This document shows, in pieces, positions 7,254 through 14,237 of a DNA stretch of 16,822 bases. The stretch's first letter is position 1; every line of letters begins with the position of its first letter. This stretch comes from CAJXTB01 sp047626195 (GTDB lineage Bacteria > Myxococcota_A > UBA796 > GCA-2862545): contig JBLHSN010000103.1 of the NCBI GenBank assembly GCA_047626195.1, forward strand, positions 1 to 16,822, in the 5' to 3' direction. The notes beneath the pieces are model-generated. The model made no database searches and was not told where the DNA came from. It saw only the letters and a program-made list of their open reading frames with translations. The translations under genes were made by a program, and so were the position numbers.

Positions 7254-7729
7254 CGTCGCCAAGCCCAGCGCACTCCCCACACAGCAGCGGTCACCAGTGC
7301 TAGGAAAGGTGCCCAAGCGACCGTTGCCTCGCTGCCAATCCAACCAAGCTCGTAGCGGTGGGTAGAGAACGGGAAGAGCAGGAAATAGCCGTGGCCGTGA
7401 TGGTCTTGGAGAATGTCCACGGCCAAGTGAAGTATTCCCCCCGCAACGAGCCACAGGAGTGCTTGACGACGCTGCTTGGGGTGCACAACCTGCGCGACAA
7501 TCACCGCCCCACACACAATGCCAATGGGCATGTGAAAGACCGCCAATGGCGACTCGATATTGCCGGGAATCGGTACGCTAAGACGCCGCAATATGTCGAG
7601 GGCTAGCCCAGGAACGCGTGCCGCAAAGTCCGGCGCCACAGCACCGAGAGCCAACCACGTCGCACGAGGAGCTGTCAGCAGAACTCCGGGCAACAATGCC
7701 GTACACAAGTGCGTCACCAAGTCAGCCAC
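7217..7729 (-). CDS. YdjM/DUF457-like membrane-bound metal-dependent hydrolase family protein
   Basis: The ~170-aa product has several membrane segments and three spaced motifs typical of the YdjM/DUF457 family: ADLVTHLC near the N-terminus, GAVAPDF (the 'PD' motif), and GGILHLAVDILQDHHGHGYF followed by LFPF. In this family these His and Asp residues are proposed metal ligands in a membrane enzyme of unknown substrate, related to phospholipase C-like hydrolases. I place the start at GTG 7729, which gives the family-like N-terminus and an 8-base overlap with the upstream gene. GTG 7762 or 7750 are alternatives that add 11 or 7 residues, and none has a strong Shine-Dalgarno. It is the last gene of a four-gene overlapping operon, and its 3' end overlaps the convergent membrane-protein gene. 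Confidence 0.72.
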   Translation of the reverse strand: MADLVTHLCTALLPGVLLTAPRATWLALGAVAPDFAARVPGLALDILRRLSVPIPGNIESPLAVFHMPIGIVCGAVIVAQVVHPKQRRQALLWLVAGGILHLAVDILQDHHGHGYFLLFPFSTHRYELGWIGSEATVAWAPFLALVTAAVWGVRWAWRRQIARSGRAIRK

Positions 7730-8138
7730 GAAACCACACCCGCCCGTCACGCAGCCGCGCACCGAACATCAGCAAACCAGCCGCCGCGACCAGTCCAATC
7801 AGACCCAACCAACGCTTCGCAGGCCGTCCCGGATGCAGCTCCACCCAGGTCGCTCTCCATGCGCCATCTGTTGTGGGAACGGCCGCAACAGAGATGTCTT
7901 CACCCACCAGAATAGCCGGGTCGATGCCAGCAACAATCGCCGTGCGGTTCCCCTTGTCCAACCGTACGCGACCGTCATCTTGCCACGCAGACACACGGTA
8001 CAGCGACAGCAAGGCCTCTCCCTCACGCTCGGCAACCTGCACCGGGTCGAGAGCCCCCGTGGACAACCACAGGGTCCACAGCGACGCCGTGATGACCAGC
8101 ACCAGCGCACTCACCAACACGCCCACGCGTTCGGTCAC
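7722..8138 (-). CDS. Two-TM protein of unknown function
   Basis: This 138-aa protein has an N-terminal membrane segment (residues ~5-26, around VLVSALVLVITASLWTLW) and a C-terminal one (~108-125, around LGLIGLVAAAGLLMF). Between them lies a polar domain of ~75 residues with SLYRVSAWQDDGRVRLDK and AIVAGIDPAILVGEDISV, which probably lies outside the membrane and looks beta-rich. The GTG start at 8138 overlaps the stop of the transporter gene by four bases (GTGA), and GGAAGGAG lies just upstream. Its own 3' end overlaps the DUF457-like gene. I do not recognise the family. The position between a Na/Pi-type transporter and a putative hydrolase suggests an accessory subunit, which is inference only. 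Confidence 0.72.
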   Translation of the reverse strand: MTERVGVLVSALVLVITASLWTLWLSTGALDPVQVAEREGEALLSLYRVSAWQDDGRVRLDKGNRTAIVAGIDPAILVGEDISVAAVPTTDGAWRATWVELHPGRPAKRWLGLIGLVAAAGLLMFGARLRDGRVWFRG

Positions 8139-9748
8139 GCTCCTTCCACTAGGGGCTTGACTTTAACATTCACATCCACCATATCAGGCGTCACAAGGTC
8201 CATCACTCGGTTCCAGATACGCTGAAGCAAGGAGACTTGATGGGCCAGCTCCATCCAGTCCGCCTCATCCACGCGACCCGATGCTTGAATGCGCTCGTAG
8301 ATCTCGCGTTCAATCTCCGAGAAGGCGCCGCGCGGTGGCAGGGTTCCCTTTCCGTGAATGCGAACTGCCCAAGCTTGATCGAGGGCTTTCTTGTACAGCT
8401 GAAGAGGTTCTTCCAACCTTACGACACGAAGGACCCGAACCCGACTCGATTCCTGCTCCAGCCGACGAGTCAGGGAGATGGCCTCATCGAGTAAATCTTC
8501 GAGGTTATTGAGCTCGGAGAGGAACTGCCGAAACCGGCCAGGAAGTGTTCGACGACCGCGAACAGCAACCTCGGCAATGAGCTCCTGGACACCAAGTACA
8601 CGGGCCCGCAGGTCATACGGTGCCCGCAGTGTCGACGTCTCCCCATGCACCATGAGCTGGGCGGTCAACAAGTCCACAAATACCTTCGTCTGACGCAGTG
8701 CCGTATCCCGCTCACGTGAGATCTCCCCGGCCGCTTCTTCGGGCAGCCGGGCCAACATTCGCCGAACTGATCGGGCCAAGAATGGCATGGCGCGACGCTG
8801 TTCTGCAGGCCCGAGCACGCGACGGGCAAGTAGTGGCGCCACCGGAAGCCACAACACGCTGTTGATGATGTTGAACACGGTGTGCGCCATGATGACCTGA
8901 GTAGCGACGGTCTGAATCCCAAGTACCCCAGACAATCCGGTGGTCAGCACCAAGAAGGAATGGAAGAACAACGCTGCGAGTAGCGCACCTACGGCTTGCG
9001 TCGATAAATGCACAAAGGCCACGACGCGACTGCCCGAGCTGTACTCCACACTGGCGAGGACTGGGGTAATCGTGGTGCCAACGTTTGCCCCCAAGACGAG
9101 GGCCGTGGCGAGCTCAAGTGACAGTACACCCTGTCCAACCAATCCCACCGCAAGCAACACCACTGCCGTGCTGGACTGAACTACGGATGCTGCCAGCACA
9201 CCAACAGTGACCACTAGGCCAAGCCCAGACAAGGTTCCGACGTCCAGCCCGGTCACAACCCCCAGCGCTTCAGGATTCTCTAGCAGCGGCCCAATACCTT
9301 GCAGAGCGAGCTGCCAACCAAGATAAATGAGCCCGAACGAGAACACCCCCCGTGCGAGCCGACGTCTCGCTAGGCCGCGCGTCCACAGCAACCAAATACT
9401 CCCGGTTCCCACCAGCGCAGCCGCTAGAACGCTGGTCGGAAGCACAAACAACCACAGCTTGAGTGCAGATCCAACAGACGCGCCGAGCACCAAGACAACC
9501 GCTGTCTCCACGCTCAACACACCCCGGTGCGCCAAGGCCATCACCACCAACACACTTGCCGCGCTGGCTTGAAGCACAACAGTGCCCCCAATACCGACGG
9601 CGTACGCAGAAACCGAGCGTTCAAACCATGGAACGACCGCTTCACGAAGACGCGTCACAATGGTGTCCGTCAGCGTTGCGGCAACTCCGCGCAAACCTGC
9701 AAGCACAAGGCCAAAGCCAGCAATCGCAAAAAGTAGGCCCACAATCAT
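8135..9748 (-). CDS. Na/Pi cotransporter family protein with C-terminal PhoU-like helical domain
   Basis: This 537-aa inner-membrane protein belongs to the Na/phosphate symporter superfamily (NptA/YjbB type). The second inverted repeat is canonical: VVQSSTAVVLL (Gln191-Ser193) and LGANVGTTITPV (~219-230), followed by AHTVFNIINSVLWLP at ~285-300. The first repeat is altered: VLQASAASVLV (Gln60-Ala61-Ser62) and LGASVGSALKL instead of the usual QSSSATT and GTN/GANxGTT. From ~310 to 537 there is a soluble, helix-rich PhoU-like domain with many Arg/Glu/Leu residues, commonly found fused to these transporters. The ATG at 9748 overlaps the stop of the upstream gene by four bases (ATGA). The transported ion could be phosphate or another solute, and with the first QSS motif missing I would not assign sodium-phosphate coupling firmly. 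Confidence 0.85.
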   Translation of the reverse strand: MIVGLLFAIAGFGLVLAGLRGVAATLTDTIVTRLREAVVPWFERSVSAYAVGIGGTVVLQASAASVLVVMALAHRGVLSVETAVVLVLGASVGSALKLWLFVLPTSVLAAALVGTGSIWLLWTRGLARRRLARGVFSFGLIYLGWQLALQGIGPLLENPEALGVVTGLDVGTLSGLGLVVTVGVLAASVVQSSTAVVLLAVGLVGQGVLSLELATALVLGANVGTTITPVLASVEYSSGSRVVAFVHLSTQAVGALLAALFFHSFLVLTTGLSGVLGIQTVATQVIMAHTVFNIINSVLWLPVAPLLARRVLGPAEQRRAMPFLARSVRRMLARLPEEAAGEISRERDTALRQTKVFVDLLTAQLMVHGETSTLRAPYDLRARVLGVQELIAEVAVRGRRTLPGRFRQFLSELNNLEDLLDEAISLTRRLEQESSRVRVLRVVRLEEPLQLYKKALDQAWAVRIHGKGTLPPRGAFSEIEREIYERIQASGRVDEADWMELAHQVSLLQRIWNRVMDLVTPDMVDVNVKVKPLVEGA

Positions 9749-11418
9749 CGGGCATCCATGTAGCGGTAGCGGCCGCGTTCTACGGGTTCTTCAAGTCGTA
9801 CAATGCCGTTCTTGTCCAGGATGACCCGTACGACTTCCACCGAGACACTCGCATTGACACCGTCGGTTGTTGGCACACCACGCTCCATCCGGATGACCAA
9901 GTCGAGATGGTACACCTTAGGTGCCTCGACAACGACCGACCCTTCTTCGGAATCGTACAGCGCTAGTTCCTTGAGCGGATTGTCCAAGTGCGACAGAAAA
10001 TTTGTCAGGTCTAACCTAAGGATATCCTTGACCGAAAGCGTTGTATACTCCAACACATTCAACGCTTCCGGCGCCAACCAGGTCACCTTGCTGTAGCGCA
10101 AAACATCCCGGTCAATTCCCAGGTCGGCGGCCTCGCAGCGCTGTCGGACGTAGGCCACATCCTCCCGAAGCGACAGACTGGACATGTGGCTGATGAACTC
10201 ATGATGTTGGGCGACGAGCACATGCCGTTGGTCGCCGGACTCATCCACATAATCGTACATCAGCTCTGAATCACGGTCAGGCACAGCGCTCATTACCCTA
10301 CGTCCGAAGTATTCTTTTGAGAGATCCTTCAGGCGGTCTTTGAACACGTAGGCCATCACTGCGATCGCCAGGAAGAAGGCCACACGAAAGCCGAAGTCGG
10401 TGGTGCCGGTCGCTGTGTTGTTGTAGTAGCGAGCCGTTTCAGCAAACATCGCAGCAATCGCAGCACCGGTCGCGGCCGCCAGATTTCGGTACAGCCGGTC
10501 CCGGTGAAGCTCTCGCCTGTTGAGGTAGAGCACCTCTGCGACGTACTTTTTCAGCTGACCGTAGCGGTGAAAGTAGCGTTCAACCGCCTCATCGTCTCCC
10601 TCGCTCAATGGCGAGTCAACGACCTCATGTTCTGCTTCTCGCACCAGCGCACGTAACGCCTTGCGCTTTCCAGCCAAGGCCACACGAGACAGGGCAGAAC
10701 GGGCTCGGTCAGACAGGTACGCCTCTACCCAAAGTACAGCGTCGCGTACTTCATCATCGAACAACAGCGATGACTCCCGCATCGCATCCGCATACCGAGC
10801 GCGGAAGTTGTCGAGCAGTGAAATGGTCTCGGAGAGGTCTCGAGTGTACTTCAGGCCAGGCCGTGGTTGGTTTCCAACAAACACCTGTTTCAGACGAAAG
10901 TTAAAGTAGTTTGCGAAGAGTTTGGTCTGCTGGATCACACGGGGGGCTAGCGCCGATTTGCCCGCGAAGTCCAGATCCAACGCAAGGTACCTGTCCAGCG
11001 CTACCACCAGCCCTTCATCGAATCCGGGAATCTCAGGCGCGTGCAATCGCATGCGGTGGGTCAGATCGGCGAGAAAACGCTCTTTTGGATAGGTGTCGGA
11101 GTCCAGGTCCAATGCCGCTGGCGCCACCAAGTACACGTCAACGGCAAACCGAGGGCGAACATCCTCCACGAGAACGCCCTGTTCAACCGGCTCGGACGCC
11201 GTGTAGTCAAAGGTCAGCTCGACTTGGCTGTCATCGTGAACACTCGCCGACCAGTCCAGCTCGGATGCTAAGGCGGGTTTCGGATCCCGTCGTCGACGGA
11301 GGAAGGTTGGCAATACACGTACGATGGCCGCTAGTGTACCCGCTTCATGACCTAGTTGTCGCGAACCGGGGCAACTGGCCTTGCCACTCGGCTCTACAGT
11401 CGATAAGCGCTTGGCCAC
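9745..11418 (-). CDS. Unrecognised 557-aa protein with a central membrane hairpin
   Basis: A large soluble-looking protein with two hydrophobic helices near the middle (~311-327, NLAAATGAAIAAMFAE; ~343-359, GFRVAFFLAIAVMAYVF), likely a membrane hairpin. The N-terminal half has an LTFDYTA...FAVDVYLVAP stretch that reads as a beta domain, then helices rich in Arg/Glu. The C-terminal third is beta-like (VYHLDLVIRMERGV, VEVVRVILDKNGIVRLEEPV). I recognise no catalytic motif and no family. The only start codons available near the 5' end are GTG 11418, two bases from the tRNA gene on the other strand, and TTG 11313; neither has a convincing Shine-Dalgarno, so the N-terminus is uncertain. It heads the four-gene minus-strand operon and overlaps the transporter gene by four bases, which argues for joint function. 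It could be a regulator or partner of that transporter, by inference only. Confidence 0.7.
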   Translation of the reverse strand: MAKRLSTVEPSGKASCPGSRQLGHEAGTLAAIVRVLPTFLRRRRDPKPALASELDWSASVHDDSQVELTFDYTASEPVEQGVLVEDVRPRFAVDVYLVAPAALDLDSDTYPKERFLADLTHRMRLHAPEIPGFDEGLVVALDRYLALDLDFAGKSALAPRVIQQTKLFANYFNFRLKQVFVGNQPRPGLKYTRDLSETISLLDNFRARYADAMRESSLLFDDEVRDAVLWVEAYLSDRARSALSRVALAGKRKALRALVREAEHEVVDSPLSEGDDEAVERYFHRYGQLKKYVAEVLYLNRRELHRDRLYRNLAAATGAAIAAMFAETARYYNNTATGTTDFGFRVAFFLAIAVMAYVFKDRLKDLSKEYFGRRVMSAVPDRDSELMYDYVDESGDQRHVLVAQHHEFISHMSSLSLREDVAYVRQRCEAADLGIDRDVLRYSKVTWLAPEALNVLEYTTLSVKDILRLDLTNFLSHLDNPLKELALYDSEEGSVVVEAPKVYHLDLVIRMERGVPTTDGVNASVSVEVVRVILDKNGIVRLEEPVERGRYRYMDAR

Positions 11419-11419
11419 T

Positions 11420-11494
11420 GGTCGATTAACTCAGTGGGAGAGTGCCACCTTCACACGGTGGAAGTCACTGGTTCAAGTCCAGTATCGACCACCA
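11420..11494 (+). tRNA. tRNA-Val (anticodon CAC)
   Basis: A full cloverleaf can be folded by eye. The acceptor is GGTCGAT/ATCGACC (seven pairs), the D-stem ACTC/GAGT, the anticodon stem CCACC/GGTGG with loop TTCACAC and anticodon CAC, the variable loop AAGTC, the T-stem ACTGG/CCAGT with loop TTCAAGT, the discriminator A, and an encoded CCA at 11492-11494. Anticodon CAC reads GTG codons for valine, and A35, C36 and A73 agree with valine identity. A strong terminator follows at once, so it is a single-gene unit. No good promoter box is evident in the upstream bases. Confidence 0.95.
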
Positions 11495-11502
11495 TATCTA
11501 TG

Positions 11503-11536
11503 ATCCGTCCGAGCATTGCTCGGGCGGATTTTTTTT
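11503..11536 (+). terminator. Rho-independent terminator of the tRNA-Val unit
   Basis: ATCCGTCCGAGC (11503-11514) pairs with GCTCGGGCGGAT (11518-11529) across an ATT loop with one wobble pair, and is followed by eight T bases (11529-11536). It ends the tRNA transcript and insulates the histidine kinase promoter downstream. Confidence 0.95.
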
Positions 11537-11587
11537 GGGATCCTGGGTTGTAAATCAACCCATCGACCAGATCTGGTTGGACATGCG

Positions 11588-11616
11588 GTGACAGCCACAT
11601 CTGACTGGGTTATATT
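11588..11616 (+). promoter_or_regulatory. Sigma70-type promoter of the histidine kinase gene
   Basis: GTGACA at 11588-11593 (five of six to TTGACA) and TATATT at 11611-11616 (five of six to TATAAT) are separated by exactly 17 bases. A transcription start near 11623 gives a ~22-base leader to the ATG at 11645. It lies just after the tRNA terminator, so it is the expected place for the next promoter, and it rules out a start within the terminator. Confidence 0.7.
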
Positions 11617-11644
11617 AACCCCACCGTTGGACAGCTGCTACCGC

Positions 11645-13114
11645 ATGGAAACCGTTCCCACCTTCATATCTCGCGATGTCATCGACAAGGGCCAGGAAGC
11701 TCTACTCCGCCTGATGCTCACTGGCTTCGGCCTATTCTTGTTGAGTTGGGCCCTTGGCAACATGGCACTCGGCGAAGCTGTTGTGCATCCAGGAGTCCCC
11801 ACAGCAGCGGGGCTAGTCTGTCTACTGGCCGCCTTTTCCGTTGGACGGATTTTGCCGTGCAAGGCTGCAACCCTGGGGTGTACGGCAGTGATGGTGGCTC
11901 TTGTGAGTCGAGCAACGGTAACCGGTGGCCTGGCTTCGCCAATGATGTTGTGGTTGGCCGTTCCGCCGTTCCTTGCCATCACTTTGGGCGGAACGCGAAG
12001 TACCCGACCCATGCTGATTGTGGCGGTTGCCGCTATTCTCGTCCTTCTGCTTGCCCATCATCTGAAGGGACTGTCGTCCCATGACAACACTTTGCACATT
12101 CGGCTAGCCATCAGCCACGTAGGGTTGTCCGGATTCCTCATCTTCACCGCTCGGCATACCCGAAGCCGTCATCGTACCTCGTTACGGGTCGCCGAAGATG
12201 CCAACAGAGCGTTGAAAGTAGAAGTCATGGGACATGAGAAGACGCGCGCAAACCTCGACACGACCTACGGAGAAATGCTGCACATCGCCAGGAAAGCCGG
12301 TATGGGCGAGGTGGCCATTGGCGTCCTTCACAACGTCGGCAATGCACTCAATGGCGTCAATACGTCGGTGGCATTGGCTGTCATCGCAGTCGAGCGGACC
12401 GACGTCAGCCTAGCCCGCGTGGCAACTCTTCTTGAAGGCGACCTCGACAAACAGCACAAGGTGGCTGCATACCTACGCCGATTGGACGTGTCCATGGCAG
12501 GTAGGCGGGGCCACCTGCGAGAGGAGTTAGACCGTATCCGATTGGCGGCGGAGCACGTCGCGGCCATTGTCCAAGCGCAGCAGCGGCTCGCAACGACCGG
12601 TGGAGTCATCGAGGTTGTGCAGGTTGCCGACCTTCTCGCCCAGTCTCGGCTGCTCCTAGACGCCAGCCTCAAGCGGCATGAGATTGTATTGAATGAAGAC
12701 CTGCCAGACGTGCTGCGACTCTCTACAGACCGCCATCGCGTCATTCAGATTCTCACCAACCTCATCGGCAATGCACGAGATGCCCTGCGAAACGCCAAGG
12801 GCGAGCGCACCATCCGAATCCGATGTCGCCGTATTGGTTCCGATGTTCGATTCGACGTTCGCGACACCGGAGATGGCGTCCCGCAGGACTTCCGCGCACG
12901 CATCTTCACCCACGGATTCACCACGAAAAAGGATGGCCATGGGTTCGGCTTGCATTCGAGCGCTCTTGCCGCGCGTGACATCGGCGGCAGGTTGACTCTC
13001 GAACCCTCGACCGAAGGGGCTCACTTCTGCTTGGTGGTCCCGGTCGAGCCAAGCAACATGAGTACATCCCCTCATCTTAGCATGCGCGAGTCGTTCACCG
13101 CGCAGATCGGCTGA
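11645..13114 (+). CDS. Membrane-bound sensor histidine kinase (six TM, no response regulator nearby)
   Basis: A 489-aa kinase. About six membrane segments fill residues ~15-185 (for example LMLTGFGLFLLSWALG, AVMVALVSRATV, LIVAVAAILVLLLAHH, VGLSGFLIFTARH), with no PAS or HAMP domain seen. A helical linker leads to the H-box GMGEVAIGVLHNVGNALN, where His229 is the likely phosphorylated residue. The N-box QILTNLIGNARDAL (Asn372, Asn376), DTGDGVP with Asp407, HGFTTKKDG and GHGFGLHSS form a complete ATP-binding domain. I use ATG 11645 rather than the upstream TTG at 11516, which sits inside the tRNA terminator and upstream of the promoter. The VLHNVGNALN H-box is a variant common in myxobacterial-type kinases. 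No receiver protein is encoded in the window, so the output is unknown. The gene is probably transcribed alone; the next gene lies 187 bp away. Confidence 0.88.
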   Translation: METVPTFISRDVIDKGQEALLRLMLTGFGLFLLSWALGNMALGEAVVHPGVPTAAGLVCLLAAFSVGRILPCKAATLGCTAVMVALVSRATVTGGLASPMMLWLAVPPFLAITLGGTRSTRPMLIVAVAAILVLLLAHHLKGLSSHDNTLHIRLAISHVGLSGFLIFTARHTRSRHRTSLRVAEDANRALKVEVMGHEKTRANLDTTYGEMLHIARKAGMGEVAIGVLHNVGNALNGVNTSVALAVIAVERTDVSLARVATLLEGDLDKQHKVAAYLRRLDVSMAGRRGHLREELDRIRLAAEHVAAIVQAQQRLATTGGVIEVVQVADLLAQSRLLLDASLKRHEIVLNEDLPDVLRLSTDRHRVIQILTNLIGNARDALRNAKGERTIRIRCRRIGSDVRFDVRDTGDGVPQDFRARIFTHGFTTKKDGHGFGLHSSALAARDIGGRLTLEPSTEGAHFCLVVPVEPSNMSTSPHLSMRESFTAQIG

Positions 13115-13301
13115 CCTGTACCTCGGCCACTACCGCAGTCCCCGGGCTTGCAGGTCTTCTGAGCTGGCCACAGCACTGGCCTGTGCGGTACGACTCCATC
13201 AACGTCACACTCTGACAGTGCGTAGTCCGTCGCTGCAGCAGCACAGCATGCAGTAACCATCAGCCCAACCGGCACCTACTTCTCGAGTACTAGGGGACAT
13301 C

Positions 13302-14237
13302 ATGTGGGTATTGTGGATGGCATTGGCATTAGCCGGCACTGGCCCGTGGGTTCCAGGCACGGGTGTAGCCAACGTATATATCGGCTTGGAAGGTGACCAG
13401 TTCAACAATCTGGCCACCCCAACCGACCCTGGGCGACAGACAATTGCGGTGGGTGAAGGCATCAGCACCATCACCGGTTCTGGGACCCTCACTTACGGCG
13501 TTGCACCGCGGCTGGAGGTCGAGCTGCGCATCCCCTACTCGGCTTCTCATGCAAACCGTGAAGATGCAGCTGCATGCCTCGATCTCGGCCTTGATGCTTG
13601 CGACACTACCCACACTGTTGGGGTCATCGAAGCCAACGTCAAAGGGCTCCTCTTGGACGAGGTGGCTGGCGCACCACTGAGCCTGGCTCTGGGAGGTATC
13701 GTTCGCTATGGAGGCCTGGCGGCACCCTTTCGCGCCAGACTGACCAATGCTGGCGAAGGGACCACCGACCTCGGCGGCAAGCTTTCTGCGGGTCGGGTAG
13801 GCGCACTCGGCGGCTCGGGTGGCTACTGGTCGACGTCGGTGGACCTGTACTACCTCCACCGGATTCCGAATACTCGGAGCTTTCCTCTGCAGATGGGCTC
13901 TCGCCGTGTCCCCGGAGACGATGTCGCCGTCACCTTCGAGGCGTTCTTCTCACCACGAGGTACCGTGGCGTTTGGCCCGGCTGTTTCCGCTCAACACCGT
14001 CTGTCCGGGCTAAACTTCACCGAGATCGAGTTCAGCGACCCCGACCGCTTGGGCGCGCTTCGGACAACTCTTGTCAGCGGTGGGTTGAAGGCTCTGGTCC
14101 GTGATAATCGCAACAACGTGTTTGTAGTCAGCCTGTGGCATACTTTGTACGGCGTTAACAACCCTACAGACCAGCTCATCGTCAGTGTGGGTATCAGCCT
14201 GAACGACGTACTCAGAAAGCGGAACCGAACAGACTGA
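13302..14237 (+). CDS. Exported beta-barrel-like outer membrane protein
   Basis: The 311-aa product begins with a short hydrophobic signal peptide (MWVLWMALALAGTG) and has no later membrane helices. It then alternates short amphipathic strands throughout (TGSGTLTYGVAPRLEVELRIP, LSLALGGIVRYGG, GYWSTSVDLYYLHRI, VAVTFEAFFSPRGTVAFGP, NVFVVSLWHTLYGV) and ends in a strand with ISLNDVL. This looks like an outer-membrane porin or transporter of the kind seen in MetA-pathway/phenol-degradation barrel families, but I cannot assign the family. Two cysteines sit near residues 91 and 98 (AACLDLGLDACDTT). The ATG is preceded by AGGGGA with four bases before it. Its TGA overlaps the ATG of the Ser/Thr kinase gene by one base (TGATG), which ties the two genes together. 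Confidence 0.72.
   Translation: MWVLWMALALAGTGPWVPGTGVANVYIGLEGDQFNNLATPTDPGRQTIAVGEGISTITGSGTLTYGVAPRLEVELRIPYSASHANREDAAACLDLGLDACDTTHTVGVIEANVKGLLLDEVAGAPLSLALGGIVRYGGLAAPFRARLTNAGEGTTDLGGKLSAGRVGALGGSGGYWSTSVDLYYLHRIPNTRSFPLQMGSRRVPGDDVAVTFEAFFSPRGTVAFGPAVSAQHRLSGLNFTEIEFSDPDRLGALRTTLVSGGLKALVRDNRNNVFVVSLWHTLYGVNNPTDQLIVSVGISLNDVLRKRNRTD

Noticed and set aside
11420..11494. tRNA-Val as an integration site of a mobile element
   Set aside because: No integrase, no flanking direct repeat of the tRNA 3' end, and ordinary host-like genes on both sides.
11516..11644. Upstream extension of the histidine kinase from TTG 11516
   Set aside because: The start lies within the terminator hairpin of the tRNA unit and upstream of a good promoter at 11588-11616. 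The ATG at 11645 fits the transcript and begins just before the first membrane helix.
13072..13275. Minus-strand 67-aa reading frame with a lipobox-like VTAC
   Set aside because: It overlaps the kinase end, has a GTG start without a clear ribosome site and a cysteine-rich low-plausibility sequence. The 187-bp gap here otherwise shows only short inverted repeats such as CACAG/CTGTG, which do not form a terminator with a T run.
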